NCBI RefSeq assembly: GCF_900115345.1
Contig: NZ_FOWC01000001.1
Span: forward strand, 1,240,001-1,304,000
Direction of reading: 5' to 3'
Source of the DNA: Amycolatopsis rubida
Lineage (GTDB): Bacteria; Actinomycetota; Actinomycetes; Mycobacteriales; Pseudonocardiaceae
Length of the DNA: 64,000 bases
A model generated the notes under the pieces. The model saw only the letters and a program-made list of their open reading frames with translations, did not search any database and had not been told where the DNA came from. The position numbers and the translations under genes are program-made. Every line of letters starts with the position of its first letter. Position 1 is the first letter of the stretch. Below are positions 15,586-24,779 of this stretch, in pieces.

Positions 15586-16446
15586 GTAAGTTACGAGCAT
15601 CCCCTCGCTTACCTCATCGGCATCGAAGGAGCGGCGCTGCTCCGCGCGTTCACCGGCGAGCACGATCGCGAGTTTGTCGAAGCGCGGTTAGCTGAGATCC
15701 GCGCGCTGCTTGCTGACGACGACCTGGCCAAGGGGGTCGAGGTAACGCAGCTCGCCCCGCAAGATGGTTACGCTCGTTGGGCCGCCGCGTATGACTCCGG
15801 CGAGAACGCTGCCTTCGCTGACGAGCCCCACCTCGCGGCGATCCTCGACGCTATCCCTCCCGGTCATGCGCTCGACGCTGCCTGCGGCACCGGACGTCTC
15901 ACCCGCCTTCTGGCCGAACGCGGCCACCACGTCGTCGCCGTTGACGGTTCGCCCGAGATGCTCAGCCACGCCAAGGCTGACTCGACTCTCGTCGCTGACC
16001 TGCATGAACTTCCGGTCGACGACGGTTCGCAGGACGTCGTGCTGTGCGGTCTCGCGCTGTCGCACATGCCGGACCTGGGACCGGTGATCGCGGAGTTCGC
16101 CCGGGTCCTCGCCCCGGGCGGGCATCTCGTCCTCTCCGATGTGCACCCTGAGCAGGTCCAGCGCGGATCGATCCCGTCCGTACGCACAGCTGACGGTGAC
16201 CCGGCTCGGGAACGGTCGAGTCATCACCGCGTCGGTGACTACCTGCGTGCATTCTTCGCCGCGAGCCTCGCGCCGGTGAGTTGCGAGGAGCCGACGCCCG
16301 CATTAGCCGAACCTCGCCACGTCCCTGGCGGTGGGCCGTGGGATCTCTGGCCGTGGTCGCTGAACGGCCTGGTGCCGGACGCCTTGGCTGCGGCGGCGAA
16401 GGATGTGCCGTCGATGCTCATCTGGCACTGCCGCAAAGCCGAATAA
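15586..16446 (+). CDS. Class I SAM-dependent methyltransferase lacking a canonical start codon
   Basis: From 15586 the frame reads VSYEHPLAYLIGIEGAALL, a typical N-terminus of this family, then SAM motif I LDAACGTGRL, VVAVDGSPEML and motif IV-like LCGLALSHMPD, ending WHCRKAE, about 286 residues. However, codon 1 is GTA, and there is no ATG, GTG or TTG in frame from the upstream stop (15463) until ATG 15958, which lies after motif I. A TATCGT hexamer (15572-15577) sits 8 bases before the GTA, as if the ancestral start were GTG there. Either GTA is used, or the gene is damaged, or one base is wrong. A TTA codon occurs at 15688. Confidence 0.65.
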   Translation, partial: VSYEHPLAYLIGIEGAALLRAFTGEHDREFVEARLAEIRALLADDDLAKGVEVTQLAPQDGYARWAAAYDSGENAAFADEPHLAAILDAIPPGHALDAACGTGRLTRLLAERGHHVVAVDGSPEMLSHAKADSTLVADLHELPVDDGSQDVVLCGLALSHMPDLGPVIAEFARVLAPGGHLVLSDVHPEQVQRGSIPSVRTADGDPARERSSHHRVGDYLRAFFAASLAPVSCEEPTPALAEPRHVPGGGPWDLWPWSLNGLVPDALAAAAKDVPSMLIWHCRKAE

Positions 16447-16535
16447 ACCCAGCGGCGGCTGTCCGCCGCGTAAGTCTCACTCGTAGTTCACGGAGCGGTC
16501 AGGCGGTCGCCACCCGGCTGCGGCGCAATGGTGGC

Positions 16536-17234
16536 GTGGATGCTCGCCTGCTGGTCTCGCTGTCCGGGGTCACCACGCGCACGCTGCACCGATGTGCGCA
16601 TCTGGCGGCCGAACTCGAACGTCGGTATGTCCCGCTGTCGATCCTGCATGTCGCGCGCACCGAGGACGGGCCCGTCACGGCCTGGGTCCGTACGCGCGCC
16701 GCAGCGGGCGACTCGGTGCTGCTCAACGGCTACGACCACCGCATTCCGCCGACACATCGTGCCGTGCACCTGGGGCGTAAGGCCGAGTTCGCCGTGCTTC
16801 CTGCGCACGAAGCGCGGCTTCGGCTCATCGCCGCGAAGGCTGCCCTCGACGCGACCGGTGTGACTGTTGACGGCTTCGCGCCACCGCGTTGGCTCGCGTC
16901 GCCTGGCACGGTGCAGGCGTTGCGGGAGCACGGCTTCACGCTGTGTGCCGACCAGAACGCCGTACGGGACCTGGTGACCGGCGAGATCCAGCGCGCGCGG
17001 GTACAGGACTTCACGAGTCAGTCGCACCGTACGGAGACTGTCCGCTGTTTCGCGCTCATACTGGCCTCCGCGCGGGCCGCTCGCCGAGGCGGGTTGGTGC
17101 GGCTTGGCATTGACGCCGCTGACCTCAGCCGCCCCGGCTTGCGGCAGGCGTTGCTGGACGCGGTGGACGTCGCCCTCGAAAACCGGGCTTTCGGAAGCAC
17201 CTACGGCTCCCTGCGTCACACCGCTCCCGCCTAG
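16536..17234 (+). CDS. DUF2334 / polysaccharide-deacetylase-like protein
   Basis: A 232-residue protein beginning VDARLLVSLSGVTTRTL. Motifs VLLNGYDHRI and VDGFAPPRWLASPGTVQALR resemble DUF2334 proteins of the NodB-like deacetylase superfamily, where the DH pair binds metal. The reaction is unproven. GTG 16536 is the only reasonable start, since the frame upstream encodes unrelated sequence from the methyltransferase tail. Its stop overlaps that of the convergent MBL gene by 4 bases. Confidence 0.6.
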   Translation: MDARLLVSLSGVTTRTLHRCAHLAAELERRYVPLSILHVARTEDGPVTAWVRTRAAAGDSVLLNGYDHRIPPTHRAVHLGRKAEFAVLPAHEARLRLIAAKAALDATGVTVDGFAPPRWLASPGTVQALREHGFTLCADQNAVRDLVTGEIQRARVQDFTSQSHRTETVRCFALILASARAARRGGLVRLGIDAADLSRPGLRQALLDAVDVALENRAFGSTYGSLRHTAPA

Positions 17235-17866
17235 ACCTCCGTCGCGACGCCTCGCTCCAGCACCTTCACATCGGTGCCTTCCGGGGCGAGGTTCTGGAAC
17301 AGCCCGTAGTGCATCGCCGGGTTGGCCAGCACCGCTTCGTGGATCGGCACCGAACGGCGCGGCGCGACCGCGCGCAGGAAGTCCACGGCTTCGCCCGCCT
17401 TCAGCCACGGGGCCCCGGTGGGCAGGCCGAGCACGTCGACCTTCTGCTCGGGCACGAAGAACGAGTCGCCCGGGTGGTAGAACGCGCCATGGTCGACGAG
17501 GTAGCCGATGTTCGGGATCACCGGGAAGTCGGCGTGGATCACCGCGTGCTCGCCGCCGACGACCGACACCGAGGTGCCGCCGAACTCGAACGCGTCGCCG
17601 GGCCGCGCGACCTCGAACTCCAGGTGCAGCTTCTCGATCGCCTCGGCCGAGCCGGGGTCGACGATCAGCTTCGCGTCCGGGTTCGCCTTGAGCAGGCCGG
17701 GCAGCCGCTCGACGTCGAGGTGGTCGAAGTGCTGGTGGGTGATCAGCACCGCGGACAGTTCGCGCTCGTCCTCGAAGCCGGTGGAGAACGTGCCGGGGTC
17801 GAGCAGAATCCGCTCCGCGGCGGTCTCGAGCAGTACGCAGGAATGTCCGAAATGGACGATCCGCAT
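17231..17866 (-). CDS. MBL-fold metallohydrolase (UlaG-like)
   Basis: A 211-residue metallo-beta-lactamase-fold protein. THQHFDHLD is the HxHxDH metal signature; HFGHSCVLLE at the start and VGGEHAVIHADFP with YHPGDSFF supply further metal ligands. The UlaG/YtnP-like branch hydrolyses cyclic or phosphate ester bonds. ATG 17866 follows AAGGAG in the divergent region shared with the aldehyde dehydrogenase gene. The substrate is unknown. Confidence 0.88.
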   Translation of the reverse strand: MRIVHFGHSCVLLETAAERILLDPGTFSTGFEDERELSAVLITHQHFDHLDVERLPGLLKANPDAKLIVDPGSAEAIEKLHLEFEVARPGDAFEFGGTSVSVVGGEHAVIHADFPVIPNIGYLVDHGAFYHPGDSFFVPEQKVDVLGLPTGAPWLKAGEAVDFLRAVAPRRSVPIHEAVLANPAMHYGLFQNLAPEGTDVKVLERGVATEV

Positions 17867-18066
17867 CAGGTTTTCTCCTTATCAAGATCGGTCGGTTCAA
17901 CCTTACGCTCCGGGCCTGGTCCACGAGGGCGTCCAGCGAGGGCTCCCGGTCGGAGGACTTTCCGCGCCAGCTCCTGAGATGCCATGCTGACGGGAAGCCC
18001 GGGCAACTGTTGGCAGAGTGTCAGCAACCTCGTAGCCTGGGGGTTCACCGAGACGGGGAGACGCCG

Positions 18067-19563
18067 ATGACCGCGGTCCAGCCGAAGCCGACGCCCGTCG
18101 GCGAGACGTTCGAGTCGCTCAGCCCGGCCACCGACGAGGTCGTGGGCACCTACCCGGTGCACACGGCCGAGCAGGTCAGCTCCGCTGTCGAGCGGGCGAG
18201 GGCGGCCGCGCGCTGGTGGGACGGCCTCGGCTTCGCCGGCCGCGCGGAGCGGCTGCAGCGCTGGAAGGGCGTGCTCACCCGGCGGCTCCCGCAGCTGTGC
18301 CAGGTCGTGCGCGACGAAACCGGCAAGCCGATCGCGGACGCCCAGCTTGAGAGCGTGCTGGCGATCGAGCACATCGCGTGGGCGGCGAAGAACGCCCGCA
18401 AGGTGCTCGGCAAGCACCGCCGCTCGTCCGGCCTCCTGATGGCCAACCAGGCCGCGACCGTCGAATACCTCCCGCTCGGCGTCGTCGGCGTGATCGGGCC
18501 CTGGAACTACCCGGTGTTCACCCCGCTCGGCTCCATCGCGTACGCGCTGGCCGCGGGCAACGCCGTCGTCTTCAAACCGAGCGAGTACACCCCCGGCGTC
18601 GGGAAGTGGCTGGTCGACGCCTTCGCCGAGGTCGTGCCCGAGCAGCCGGTGCTGCAGCTGATCACCGGCTTCGGCGAGACCGGTGCCGCGCTGGTCGGCT
18701 CCGGCGTGGACAAGATCGCGTTCACCGGCTCCGCGGCCACTGGCAAGAAGATCATGGCCGCCGCCGCGAACACCCTGACCCCGGTCGTGATCGAGGCGGG
18801 CGGCAAGGACGCGCTGCTGGTCGACACGGACGCGGACCTCGAAGCGGCGGCCGACGCCACCGTCTGGGGCGCGTTCTCCAACTCCGGCCAGACCTGCATC
18901 GGCGTCGAGCGCGTCTACGTGCACGAACGCGTCCACGACGAGTTCGTCGCGCGGGTCGTGGAGAAGGCGAAGAACGTGCGCGCCGGCTCCGACGAGGACG
19001 CGCAGTACGGCCCGATCACCATGCCCTCGCAGCTCTCGGTGATCCGCAGCCACATCGAGGACGCGCTGAAGCGCGGCGGGAAAGCGCTGGTCGGCGGCGT
19101 GGAGAGCGTCGGCGACCGCTATGTCCAGCCGACCGTGCTGGTCGACGTGCCGGAGGACTCCGAGGCAGTGCGCGAGGAGACGTTCGGTCCGACGGTCACC
19201 ATCGCCAAGGTCCGCGACATGGACGAAGCGGTCGAGAAGGCCAACGCGACCAAGTACGGCCTCGGTTCCACGGTGTTCTCGCGGGCGCGCGGTGCCGAAC
19301 TGGCGTCGCGGCTGCGCGCGGGCATGACCGCGGTGAACGCGCCGCTTTCCTTCGCCGGCATCGCTTCGCTGCCCTTCGGCGGCGTCGGCGACTCCGGCTT
19401 CGGCCGGATCCACGGCCCGGAAGGGCTGCGCGAGTTCGCCCGCCCGAAGGCCGTGGCCCGGCAGCGGTTCACCGCGCCGCTCACGCTCACTTCCTTCTCC
19501 CGCAAGGAATCCACGGACGCGCTGGTCGCCAAGCTGGTCACCGTCCTGCACGGCAAGCGTTAA
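18067..19563 (+). CDS. Aldehyde dehydrogenase family protein
   Basis: A 498-residue NAD(P)-dependent enzyme. VIGPWNYPVFTPLGSIAYAL and FKPSEYTPG line the cofactor site, FTGSAATGK is the Rossmann turn, the general base Glu is in VIEAGGKDALL and the catalytic Cys in SGQTCIGVERV. A C-terminal hydrophobic/basic extension (TLTSFSRKE, LVTVLHGKR) resembles class-3/fatty-aldehyde or succinate-semialdehyde-like members. ATG 18067 follows GGGGAG. It is co-transcribed with the lactate monooxygenase 9 bases downstream, so oxidation of a small aldehyde linked to lactate metabolism is plausible. Confidence 0.9.
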   Translation: MTAVQPKPTPVGETFESLSPATDEVVGTYPVHTAEQVSSAVERARAAARWWDGLGFAGRAERLQRWKGVLTRRLPQLCQVVRDETGKPIADAQLESVLAIEHIAWAAKNARKVLGKHRRSSGLLMANQAATVEYLPLGVVGVIGPWNYPVFTPLGSIAYALAAGNAVVFKPSEYTPGVGKWLVDAFAEVVPEQPVLQLITGFGETGAALVGSGVDKIAFTGSAATGKKIMAAAANTLTPVVIEAGGKDALLVDTDADLEAAADATVWGAFSNSGQTCIGVERVYVHERVHDEFVARVVEKAKNVRAGSDEDAQYGPITMPSQLSVIRSHIEDALKRGGKALVGGVESVGDRYVQPTVLVDVPEDSEAVREETFGPTVTIAKVRDMDEAVEKANATKYGLGSTVFSRARGAELASRLRAGMTAVNAPLSFAGIASLPFGGVGDSGFGRIHGPEGLREFARPKAVARQRFTAPLTLTSFSRKESTDALVAKLVTVLHGKR

Positions 19564-19572
19564 GGAGAACTG

Positions 19573-20736
19573 TTGCCCGGCTTCGGCGATTTCCAGCACG
19601 AGATCTACTTCGCCGGGTTGTCCGGCCGCGTTCCTGACCTGCCGATGTCGTACGCGGAACTGGAAGCGCGTGCGGCTCAGGCGCTTCCGCCGTCCGTACT
19701 GTCCTATGTGGCCGGTGGTGCGGGCGACGAGCGGACCCAGCGCGGGAACGTCGAGGCATTCGAGCGCTGGGGCTTGGTCCCGCGGATGTTCGTGGGCGCG
19801 AAGGAACGCGACCTGTCGGTGGACCTGTACGGGATGAAGCTGCCGTCGCCGCTGTTCCTCGCGCCGGTCGGGGTGATCGGCCTGTGCGCGCAAGACGGCC
19901 ACGGCGATCTCGCGACCGCGCGGGCCAGCGCACGAACGGGCGTGCCGATGGTCGCTTCGACGCTGAGCGTCGACCCGGTGGAAACGCTCGTCCCGGAACT
20001 GGGCGACACCCCTGGGTTTTTCCAGCTGTACACGCCGACTGACCGTGACGTCGCCGCCTCGCTCGTGCAACGCGCCGAGGCAGCGGGTTTCCGCGGCATC
20101 GTCGTCACGCTCGACACCTGGGTGACCGGATGGCGTCCGCGCGACCTGTCGACGGCGAACTTCCCGCAGCTGCGCGGGCATTGCCTGGCCAACTACTTCA
20201 CCGACCCGGTGTTCCGGAAACGGCTCGGCAAGGCTCCGGAGGACGACCCGGCGGCCGCCGTCGGACTGTGGGCTCAGCTCTTCGGCAATCCGCTGACCTG
20301 GGAAGACCTGCCCTGGCTGCGGTCGCTGACCAAGCTTCCGCTGCTGGTGAAAGGCATCCAGCATCCCGACGACGCCCGCCGCGCCATCGACGGCGGGGTC
20401 GACGGGATCTACTGCTCCAACCACGGCGGACGGCAGGCCAACGGCGGTCTCCCAGCGCTGGACTGCCTCGCCGAAGTGGTCGACGCCGCGGACGGCACGC
20501 CGGTGCTGTTCGACTCCGGCGTTCGCTCCGGAGCCGACGTGGTCAAGGCGCTGGCCTTGGGTGCGACCGCGGTGGGCGTCGGCCGCCCGTACGCCTGGGG
20601 GTTGTCGTTGGCTGGTGAAGACGGCGTTGTCCATGTGCTGCGTACCTTGCTCGCTGAAGCTGACTTGATCATGGCTGTCGACGGCTATCCGACCCTGGCC
20701 GATCTCACCCGCGAAGCACTGCGGAGAGTCGGCTAG
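19573..20736 (+). CDS. Lactate 2-monooxygenase (FMN-dependent alpha-hydroxy-acid oxidase family)
   Basis: A 387-residue TIM-barrel flavoenzyme converting L-lactate and O2 to acetate, CO2 and water. It matches mycobacterial lactate monooxygenase along its length: [37 protein letters not shown], the active-site [13 protein letters not shown] (base His) and [16 protein letters not shown]. It begins with TTG at 19573, preceded by AAGGAG (19562-19567), and no better start is near. It forms an operon with the aldehyde dehydrogenase. Confidence 0.9.
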   Translation: MPGFGDFQHEIYFAGLSGRVPDLPMSYAELEARAAQALPPSVLSYVAGGAGDERTQRGNVEAFERWGLVPRMFVGAKERDLSVDLYGMKLPSPLFLAPVGVIGLCAQDGHGDLATARASARTGVPMVASTLSVDPVETLVPELGDTPGFFQLYTPTDRDVAASLVQRAEAAGFRGIVVTLDTWVTGWRPRDLSTANFPQLRGHCLANYFTDPVFRKRLGKAPEDDPAAAVGLWAQLFGNPLTWEDLPWLRSLTKLPLLVKGIQHPDDARRAIDGGVDGIYCSNHGGRQANGGLPALDCLAEVVDAADGTPVLFDSGVRSGADVVKALALGATAVGVGRPYAWGLSLAGEDGVVHVLRTLLAEADLIMAVDGYPTLADLTREALRRVG

Positions 20737-20740
20737 ACGC

Positions 20741-21082
20741 TTACGAGGGCAGGAAGTACCCCTCGCTCTCGTCCCACGGGATGTCGAAATCGTCCAGGTG
20801 CACGTGCCACTGCGCGTTCGGAAGGGCTCGGCGCAACTCGGTCACCGAGCCGAGCACGTGTTCGAGCGCCGGCATCACGTGCTCGACATCGAACGGCATC
20901 TTGGTGGACCCGGCCACGATCGCGTCCGGCTCGCTTCCGCCTTCCTCGTACAGGAAGAGGGATTCCTCGTCCGGGTAGGGAAAAGACGACTGGCGTGCGG
21001 TGACGACGCGCTCGACGGCGGCGGTCTCGGCAGCGGTGAGCGCGGTCGCCCGGCTCGCGTTGTAGTAGAGGGAGGTACTCAT
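20741..21082 (-). CDS. Conserved hypothetical acidic protein
   Basis: A 113-residue acidic protein I do not recognise. It starts MSTSLYYNASRATALTAAE and ends with an acidic, aromatic stretch (HVHLDDFDIPWDESEGYFLP). No signal peptide or membrane helix is seen. ATG 21082 is seven bases after TACAGT (complement of 21090-21095), which fixes the start and suggests a leaderless transcript; an in-frame extension to 21130 is therefore unlikely. Convergent with the lactate monooxygenase, 4 bases apart. Confidence 0.7.
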   Translation of the reverse strand: MSTSLYYNASRATALTAAETAAVERVVTARQSSFPYPDEESLFLYEEGGSEPDAIVAGSTKMPFDVEHVMPALEHVLGSVTELRRALPNAQWHVHLDDFDIPWDESEGYFLPS

Positions 21083-21180
21083 GGGCCAGACTGTAACGAC
21101 GGGGTACGACAATTCCGCGAAAACGGTCATCCGGAACAGCCCGCCCGCCTGCCGGGAAGGCAGCTACAATCGCCGCCCGT

Positions 21181-22365
21181 ATGTGGTTTCAAGGAAAGGC
21201 CGGGCGGATCCTCGCCTGGTTGCCCGCACTCGGCGCGGTAGCCCTCGTCGCGAGCTTAGCGGCCGTCATCAGCAGCTTCAATCCGGTTGACTTGCAGGTT
21301 TACCGCTTCGGCGCGGACGCCGCCGTCCATGGCGGCGACCTTTACGGTCCGCTCCCGACCACCACGGCCGGGTCCATGCTGCCGTTCATCTACCCGCCGT
21401 TCGCCGCGATGCTCTTCTCGGCCCTGTCGCTCCCGCCGCTCTCGATCGCGTCAGTTCTGCTCGATCTCCTCTCCGCCGCGTCGCTCTGGATCGTCTTGTA
21501 CACCACGGTCCGTCGCCTGTGGCGCGACTGGAACCGCCGGATCACGGTCCTCGCCGCGTCCGCGCTCACCGTTGTGGCACTTGCCTTCGAGCCCGTGCGC
21601 TCCACTATCGGCTTTGGACAGATCAACCTCGTCCTGATGGCACTGGTCGCCGTGGATTGCCTGGCGCTCAACCCGCGATGGCCGCGCGGATTGCTCGTCG
21701 GGCTGGCCGCCGCGATCAAAGTGACGCCCGCCGGTTTCCTTCTTTTCTTCCTGCTCGCCAAGGATTTCCGCGCCGCTCGCAACGCACTGCTCACCGGTGC
21801 CGGAGCGACCTTGCTCGGCTTCTTGGTCGCCCCGCACGCGTCCGTCGAGTACTTTTTCGGTGGCGGCCTCACCGGTGCCGACGGCTTCAGCGGCTCGCCC
21901 TACGCGACCAACCAGACCATCCAAGGCGCGCTCAACCGCCTCGCCCTGCTGCCGCGGACCCACGACCTGCTGTGGCTGGCGTTGTCCGCGTTCGTCCTGG
22001 TCGCCGCCGTACTTGTCATGCGGCGCGTCGACAGCTCACTCGGCTTCGTCGTCAACGCGGCGGCAGTGCTCGTCCTGTCCCCGATTTCCTGGTCGCACCA
22101 CTGGGTTTGGGTGGTGCCCGCGACGCTCGTCCTCGCCGCCCGCGTCCGCACTCTTCGCGCTGCCGCGGTGTTGGCGGCGGGTGCCGCGGTCTTCATCGCC
22201 GCGCCGTACACCTTCGTGCCCTCCAGCGGCATGAAGGAGCTGGCGTGGGAACCGTGGCAGCACCTCGTCGGCGACTCTTATGTCCTTCTCGGCTTAGGTT
22301 TCCTTGCCTGGCAACTATTCGCGGTGCAGTTCGCCCGTGTTCCCGCGCTTGAGCGGGTCCGTTAG
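21181..22365 (+). CDS. Glycosyltransferase family 87 (DUF2029) membrane protein
   Basis: A 394-residue protein with about ten hydrophobic helices. DLQVYRFGADAAVHGGDLYG holds the Asp-rich first extracytoplasmic loop of GT-C polyprenyl-phosphate mannosyltransferases, and FGQINLVLMALVAVDC, GLAAAIKVTPAGFLLFFLLAK and SPISWSHHWVW are GT87 hallmarks. It likely adds mannose or arabinose from a polyprenyl donor to lipoglycans outside the membrane. A TACAAT hexamer at 21165-21170 stands 10 bases before ATG 21181. The stop overlaps the convergent methyltransferase gene by 4 bases. Confidence 0.87.
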   Translation: MWFQGKAGRILAWLPALGAVALVASLAAVISSFNPVDLQVYRFGADAAVHGGDLYGPLPTTTAGSMLPFIYPPFAAMLFSALSLPPLSIASVLLDLLSAASLWIVLYTTVRRLWRDWNRRITVLAASALTVVALAFEPVRSTIGFGQINLVLMALVAVDCLALNPRWPRGLLVGLAAAIKVTPAGFLLFFLLAKDFRAARNALLTGAGATLLGFLVAPHASVEYFFGGGLTGADGFSGSPYATNQTIQGALNRLALLPRTHDLLWLALSAFVLVAAVLVMRRVDSSLGFVVNAAAVLVLSPISWSHHWVWVVPATLVLAARVRTLRAAAVLAAGAAVFIAAPYTFVPSSGMKELAWEPWQHLVGDSYVLLGLGFLAWQLFAVQFARVPALERVR

Positions 22366-23174
22366 GCGGAACCAGGCCACACCAGTGTCACCAGGTCCCG
22401 GCCGGACGACCCGAGATCGGGCGGCGTCTCCGGATCTATCCCCATTTCCAGCAAGGCCCGCTCGACGTCCCCGGCCGCGCCGGCAGGCAAGCACAACCGC
22501 CGCCGGACGACGTCCACCATGGTCGCGAACTCGGCGTACTCCGGCTCCGGCGGCCGCCGCCATTCCACGACTTCCGGCTCGATCCCCACTTCCGCGAGCG
22601 CCGCGAGACAGTCCTCGGCAGTCGGTCCATCCGGTCGTTCGATGCCGTGGAACCGTTGCCACAACGGATTGAGCTCAGTCAATGGATGCCGCGCAGCCGT
22701 CTCGACCACCACCCGCCGGCGCGCCGCAGCAGTGAGTGCCGCGGCGAACGGAGCCAGGTCGGGGACGTTGTAAACCACGTTCCCGCACACGACAACGTCC
22801 GCCACGCCAGTTTCGTCGGCGAGATCGGGCCAGCGGCCAGGCAACAGCCGATGCTCCATCCCCGTGGCTCGCTCGGCGAACGCCGCGAGCAACTCGTCGT
22901 CGGTGTCCAACGCCGTCACCGCGGTGACGTTCGACCGGCCGACCAGGGGCAGGCTCGCCGCCCCGGCCGCCGCGCCGATGTCGAGCACCGTGCCTGGCTC
23001 CTGCAACGCCTCAGCAGCCAGTTGGTGAGTCGCCCCGATCGGCGCGGCGATCTGCCGGTCGGCGCGCCGCAGGAACACCTCCCGCGGAAGGACCCACGGC
23101 GATTCCGGAGGGTGCACGGTATCCGGAATCGCCAAGGCGGCAAGGAGATCCCGCCAGGTTGTCAGAGCGGTCAT
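22362..23174 (-). CDS. Class I SAM-dependent methyltransferase
   Basis: A 270-residue protein. Motif I is VLDIGAAAGAASLPL, the acidic strand end is TALDTDDELLAAF, and ADVVVCGNVVYNVPDLAPFA is the motif IV region, all fitting the Rossmann methyltransferase fold. The substrate is not evident. ATG 23174 overlaps the stop of the GMC oxidoreductase (ATGA), so it is the second gene of that operon; the longer upstream frame reads only GC-rich antisense sequence. Confidence 0.82.
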   Translation of the reverse strand: MTALTTWRDLLAALAIPDTVHPPESPWVLPREVFLRRADRQIAAPIGATHQLAAEALQEPGTVLDIGAAAGAASLPLVGRSNVTAVTALDTDDELLAAFAERATGMEHRLLPGRWPDLADETGVADVVVCGNVVYNVPDLAPFAAALTAAARRRVVVETAARHPLTELNPLWQRFHGIERPDGPTAEDCLAALAEVGIEPEVVEWRRPPEPEYAEFATMVDVVRRRLCLPAGAAGDVERALLEMGIDPETPPDLGSSGRDLVTLVWPGSA

Positions 23175-24751
23175 CGAGCCCGAATCAGATCCGCCGCCTT
23201 CTCCGCCACCATGATCGTCGGCGCATTCGTATTCCCGCGCGGCACCACCGGCATCACCGAAGCGTCCACCACCCGCAGCCCCGAAACCCCGCGTACCTTC
23301 AGGTCCGGATCCACCACCGCGTGCTCGCCATTGCCCATCGCGCACGTGCCGACCGGGTGATACAGCGTCTGCGTGTTCTCCCGGACATGCTCGGTCAACG
23401 CCTCGTCCGACAGCTCATGCGTCGCCGGAAGGAACGGCCGATCCAAGAACTTCGCCAACGGACCCGACCGCCCGACCTCGATCAGCGACCGCAACGCGGA
23501 CTTCACCGACTCCAGATCGATTGGCTCCGCGTAATAAGCCGGGTCGATTTCCGGCTTCCACAACGGATTCGCCGACTTCAACCGCAGCCGCCCGCGGCTC
23601 GCGACGTCGACCAGCGTGGCCGCCGACGTGAAGCCAGGACAGGTCGGTTCGCGCATTCCGTTGTCGTAGAACAACGTCGGGGCAACGTGGATCTGCATGT
23701 CCGGCGCGGCGAGCCCGTCGCGGGTCGAGTAGAACGCGCCAGCCTCGCCGATGTTCGACGCGAGCGGGCCGCGTTTGGTCAGCTGGTAGCGCATCAGCCC
23801 GGCCGGCGTCGCGGAGTCCGCGATGTCGGTCGTGCCCTTCGTCGACCAGATCACGCCGACTGCCGGGTGGTCGTGCAGGTTGTCGCCGACGCCGGGCAGT
23901 GCGGTGACCACGTCGATGCCCAGTTCGCGCAGTTGTTCGGCCGGTCCGACGCCGGACAGCAGCAGCAACTGCGGCGAGTTGATCGCGCCGCCGGACAGCA
24001 GCACTTCAGCGTCCGCGCGGACCGTCGTCGGCACGCCCTGGTCCAGGTAGGACACTCCGACCGCGCGGGTGCCCTCGAAGACCACCCGCATGACCTGTGC
24101 GTTCGTCCGCACGGTCAGGTTCGGCCGCGACAATGCGGGCCGCAGGTAGGCGTCCGCGGTGGACCAGCGGCGGCCGCGCTTGCAGGTGACCTGGTAGAGC
24201 CCGGCCCCCTCCTGCGACTCTCCGTTGAAGTCGTCGGTGTGCTTGAGCCCCCACGCGACCGCGCTGTCCACCCACGCGTGAGACAGCTCGTGGGTGAACC
24301 GCCGGTCCTCCACGTGCAGCGGGCCGTCCGTGCCGTGCAGCGGGCCGCTGAGGCGCTGGTTGCCCTCGGCGCGCTTGAAGTACGGCAGCACGTCGTCCCA
24401 GCCCCAGCCAGTGGCTCCGTGCGCATCGCGCCAGCCGTCATAGTCGGCGCGGTTGCCGCGGATGTAGATCATCGCGTTGATCGACGAGCAGCCGCCGAGC
24501 ATCCGGCCGCGCGGCCAGTACTCCCTCTTGCCGGTGTGCTTCTGCTCGACGGTCTCGTAGTTCCAGTCCCACTTGGTCTTGAACAGCGACGCGAACGCCG
24601 CCGGGATCCGGACCTCGTCCGCGGTGTCCTCGCCGCCTGCCTCGAGCAGCAGCACCCGCGCGGACGGGTCCTCGCTCAGCCGGTTCGCCAGCACGCAGCC
24701 CGCGCTGCCCGCGCCGACGATCACGTAGTCGAAGGAGTCCTGCTCTGGCAC
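23171..24751 (-). CDS. GMC family FAD-dependent oxidoreductase (choline/alcohol dehydrogenase-like)
   Basis: A 526-residue flavoenzyme. The FAD dinucleotide fold DYVIVGAGSAGCVLANRL is at the N-terminus with LLLEAGG following; GGCSSINAMIYIRG and LLSGGAINSPQLLLLSGVG are the two GMC signatures, and HPVGTCAMG plus PRGNTNAPT carry the catalytic His and its partner. It resembles choline or aliphatic alcohol dehydrogenases, but no betaine genes are adjacent. GTG 24751 follows GGGAGG. It is coupled to the methyltransferase downstream. Confidence 0.9.
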   Translation of the reverse strand: MPEQDSFDYVIVGAGSAGCVLANRLSEDPSARVLLLEAGGEDTADEVRIPAAFASLFKTKWDWNYETVEQKHTGKREYWPRGRMLGGCSSINAMIYIRGNRADYDGWRDAHGATGWGWDDVLPYFKRAEGNQRLSGPLHGTDGPLHVEDRRFTHELSHAWVDSAVAWGLKHTDDFNGESQEGAGLYQVTCKRGRRWSTADAYLRPALSRPNLTVRTNAQVMRVVFEGTRAVGVSYLDQGVPTTVRADAEVLLSGGAINSPQLLLLSGVGPAEQLRELGIDVVTALPGVGDNLHDHPAVGVIWSTKGTTDIADSATPAGLMRYQLTKRGPLASNIGEAGAFYSTRDGLAAPDMQIHVAPTLFYDNGMREPTCPGFTSAATLVDVASRGRLRLKSANPLWKPEIDPAYYAEPIDLESVKSALRSLIEVGRSGPLAKFLDRPFLPATHELSDEALTEHVRENTQTLYHPVGTCAMGNGEHAVVDPDLKVRGVSGLRVVDASVMPVVPRGNTNAPTIMVAEKAADLIRAR

Positions 24752-24779
24752 GCTGCCTCCCGGTGGTGTTGACGGACTG

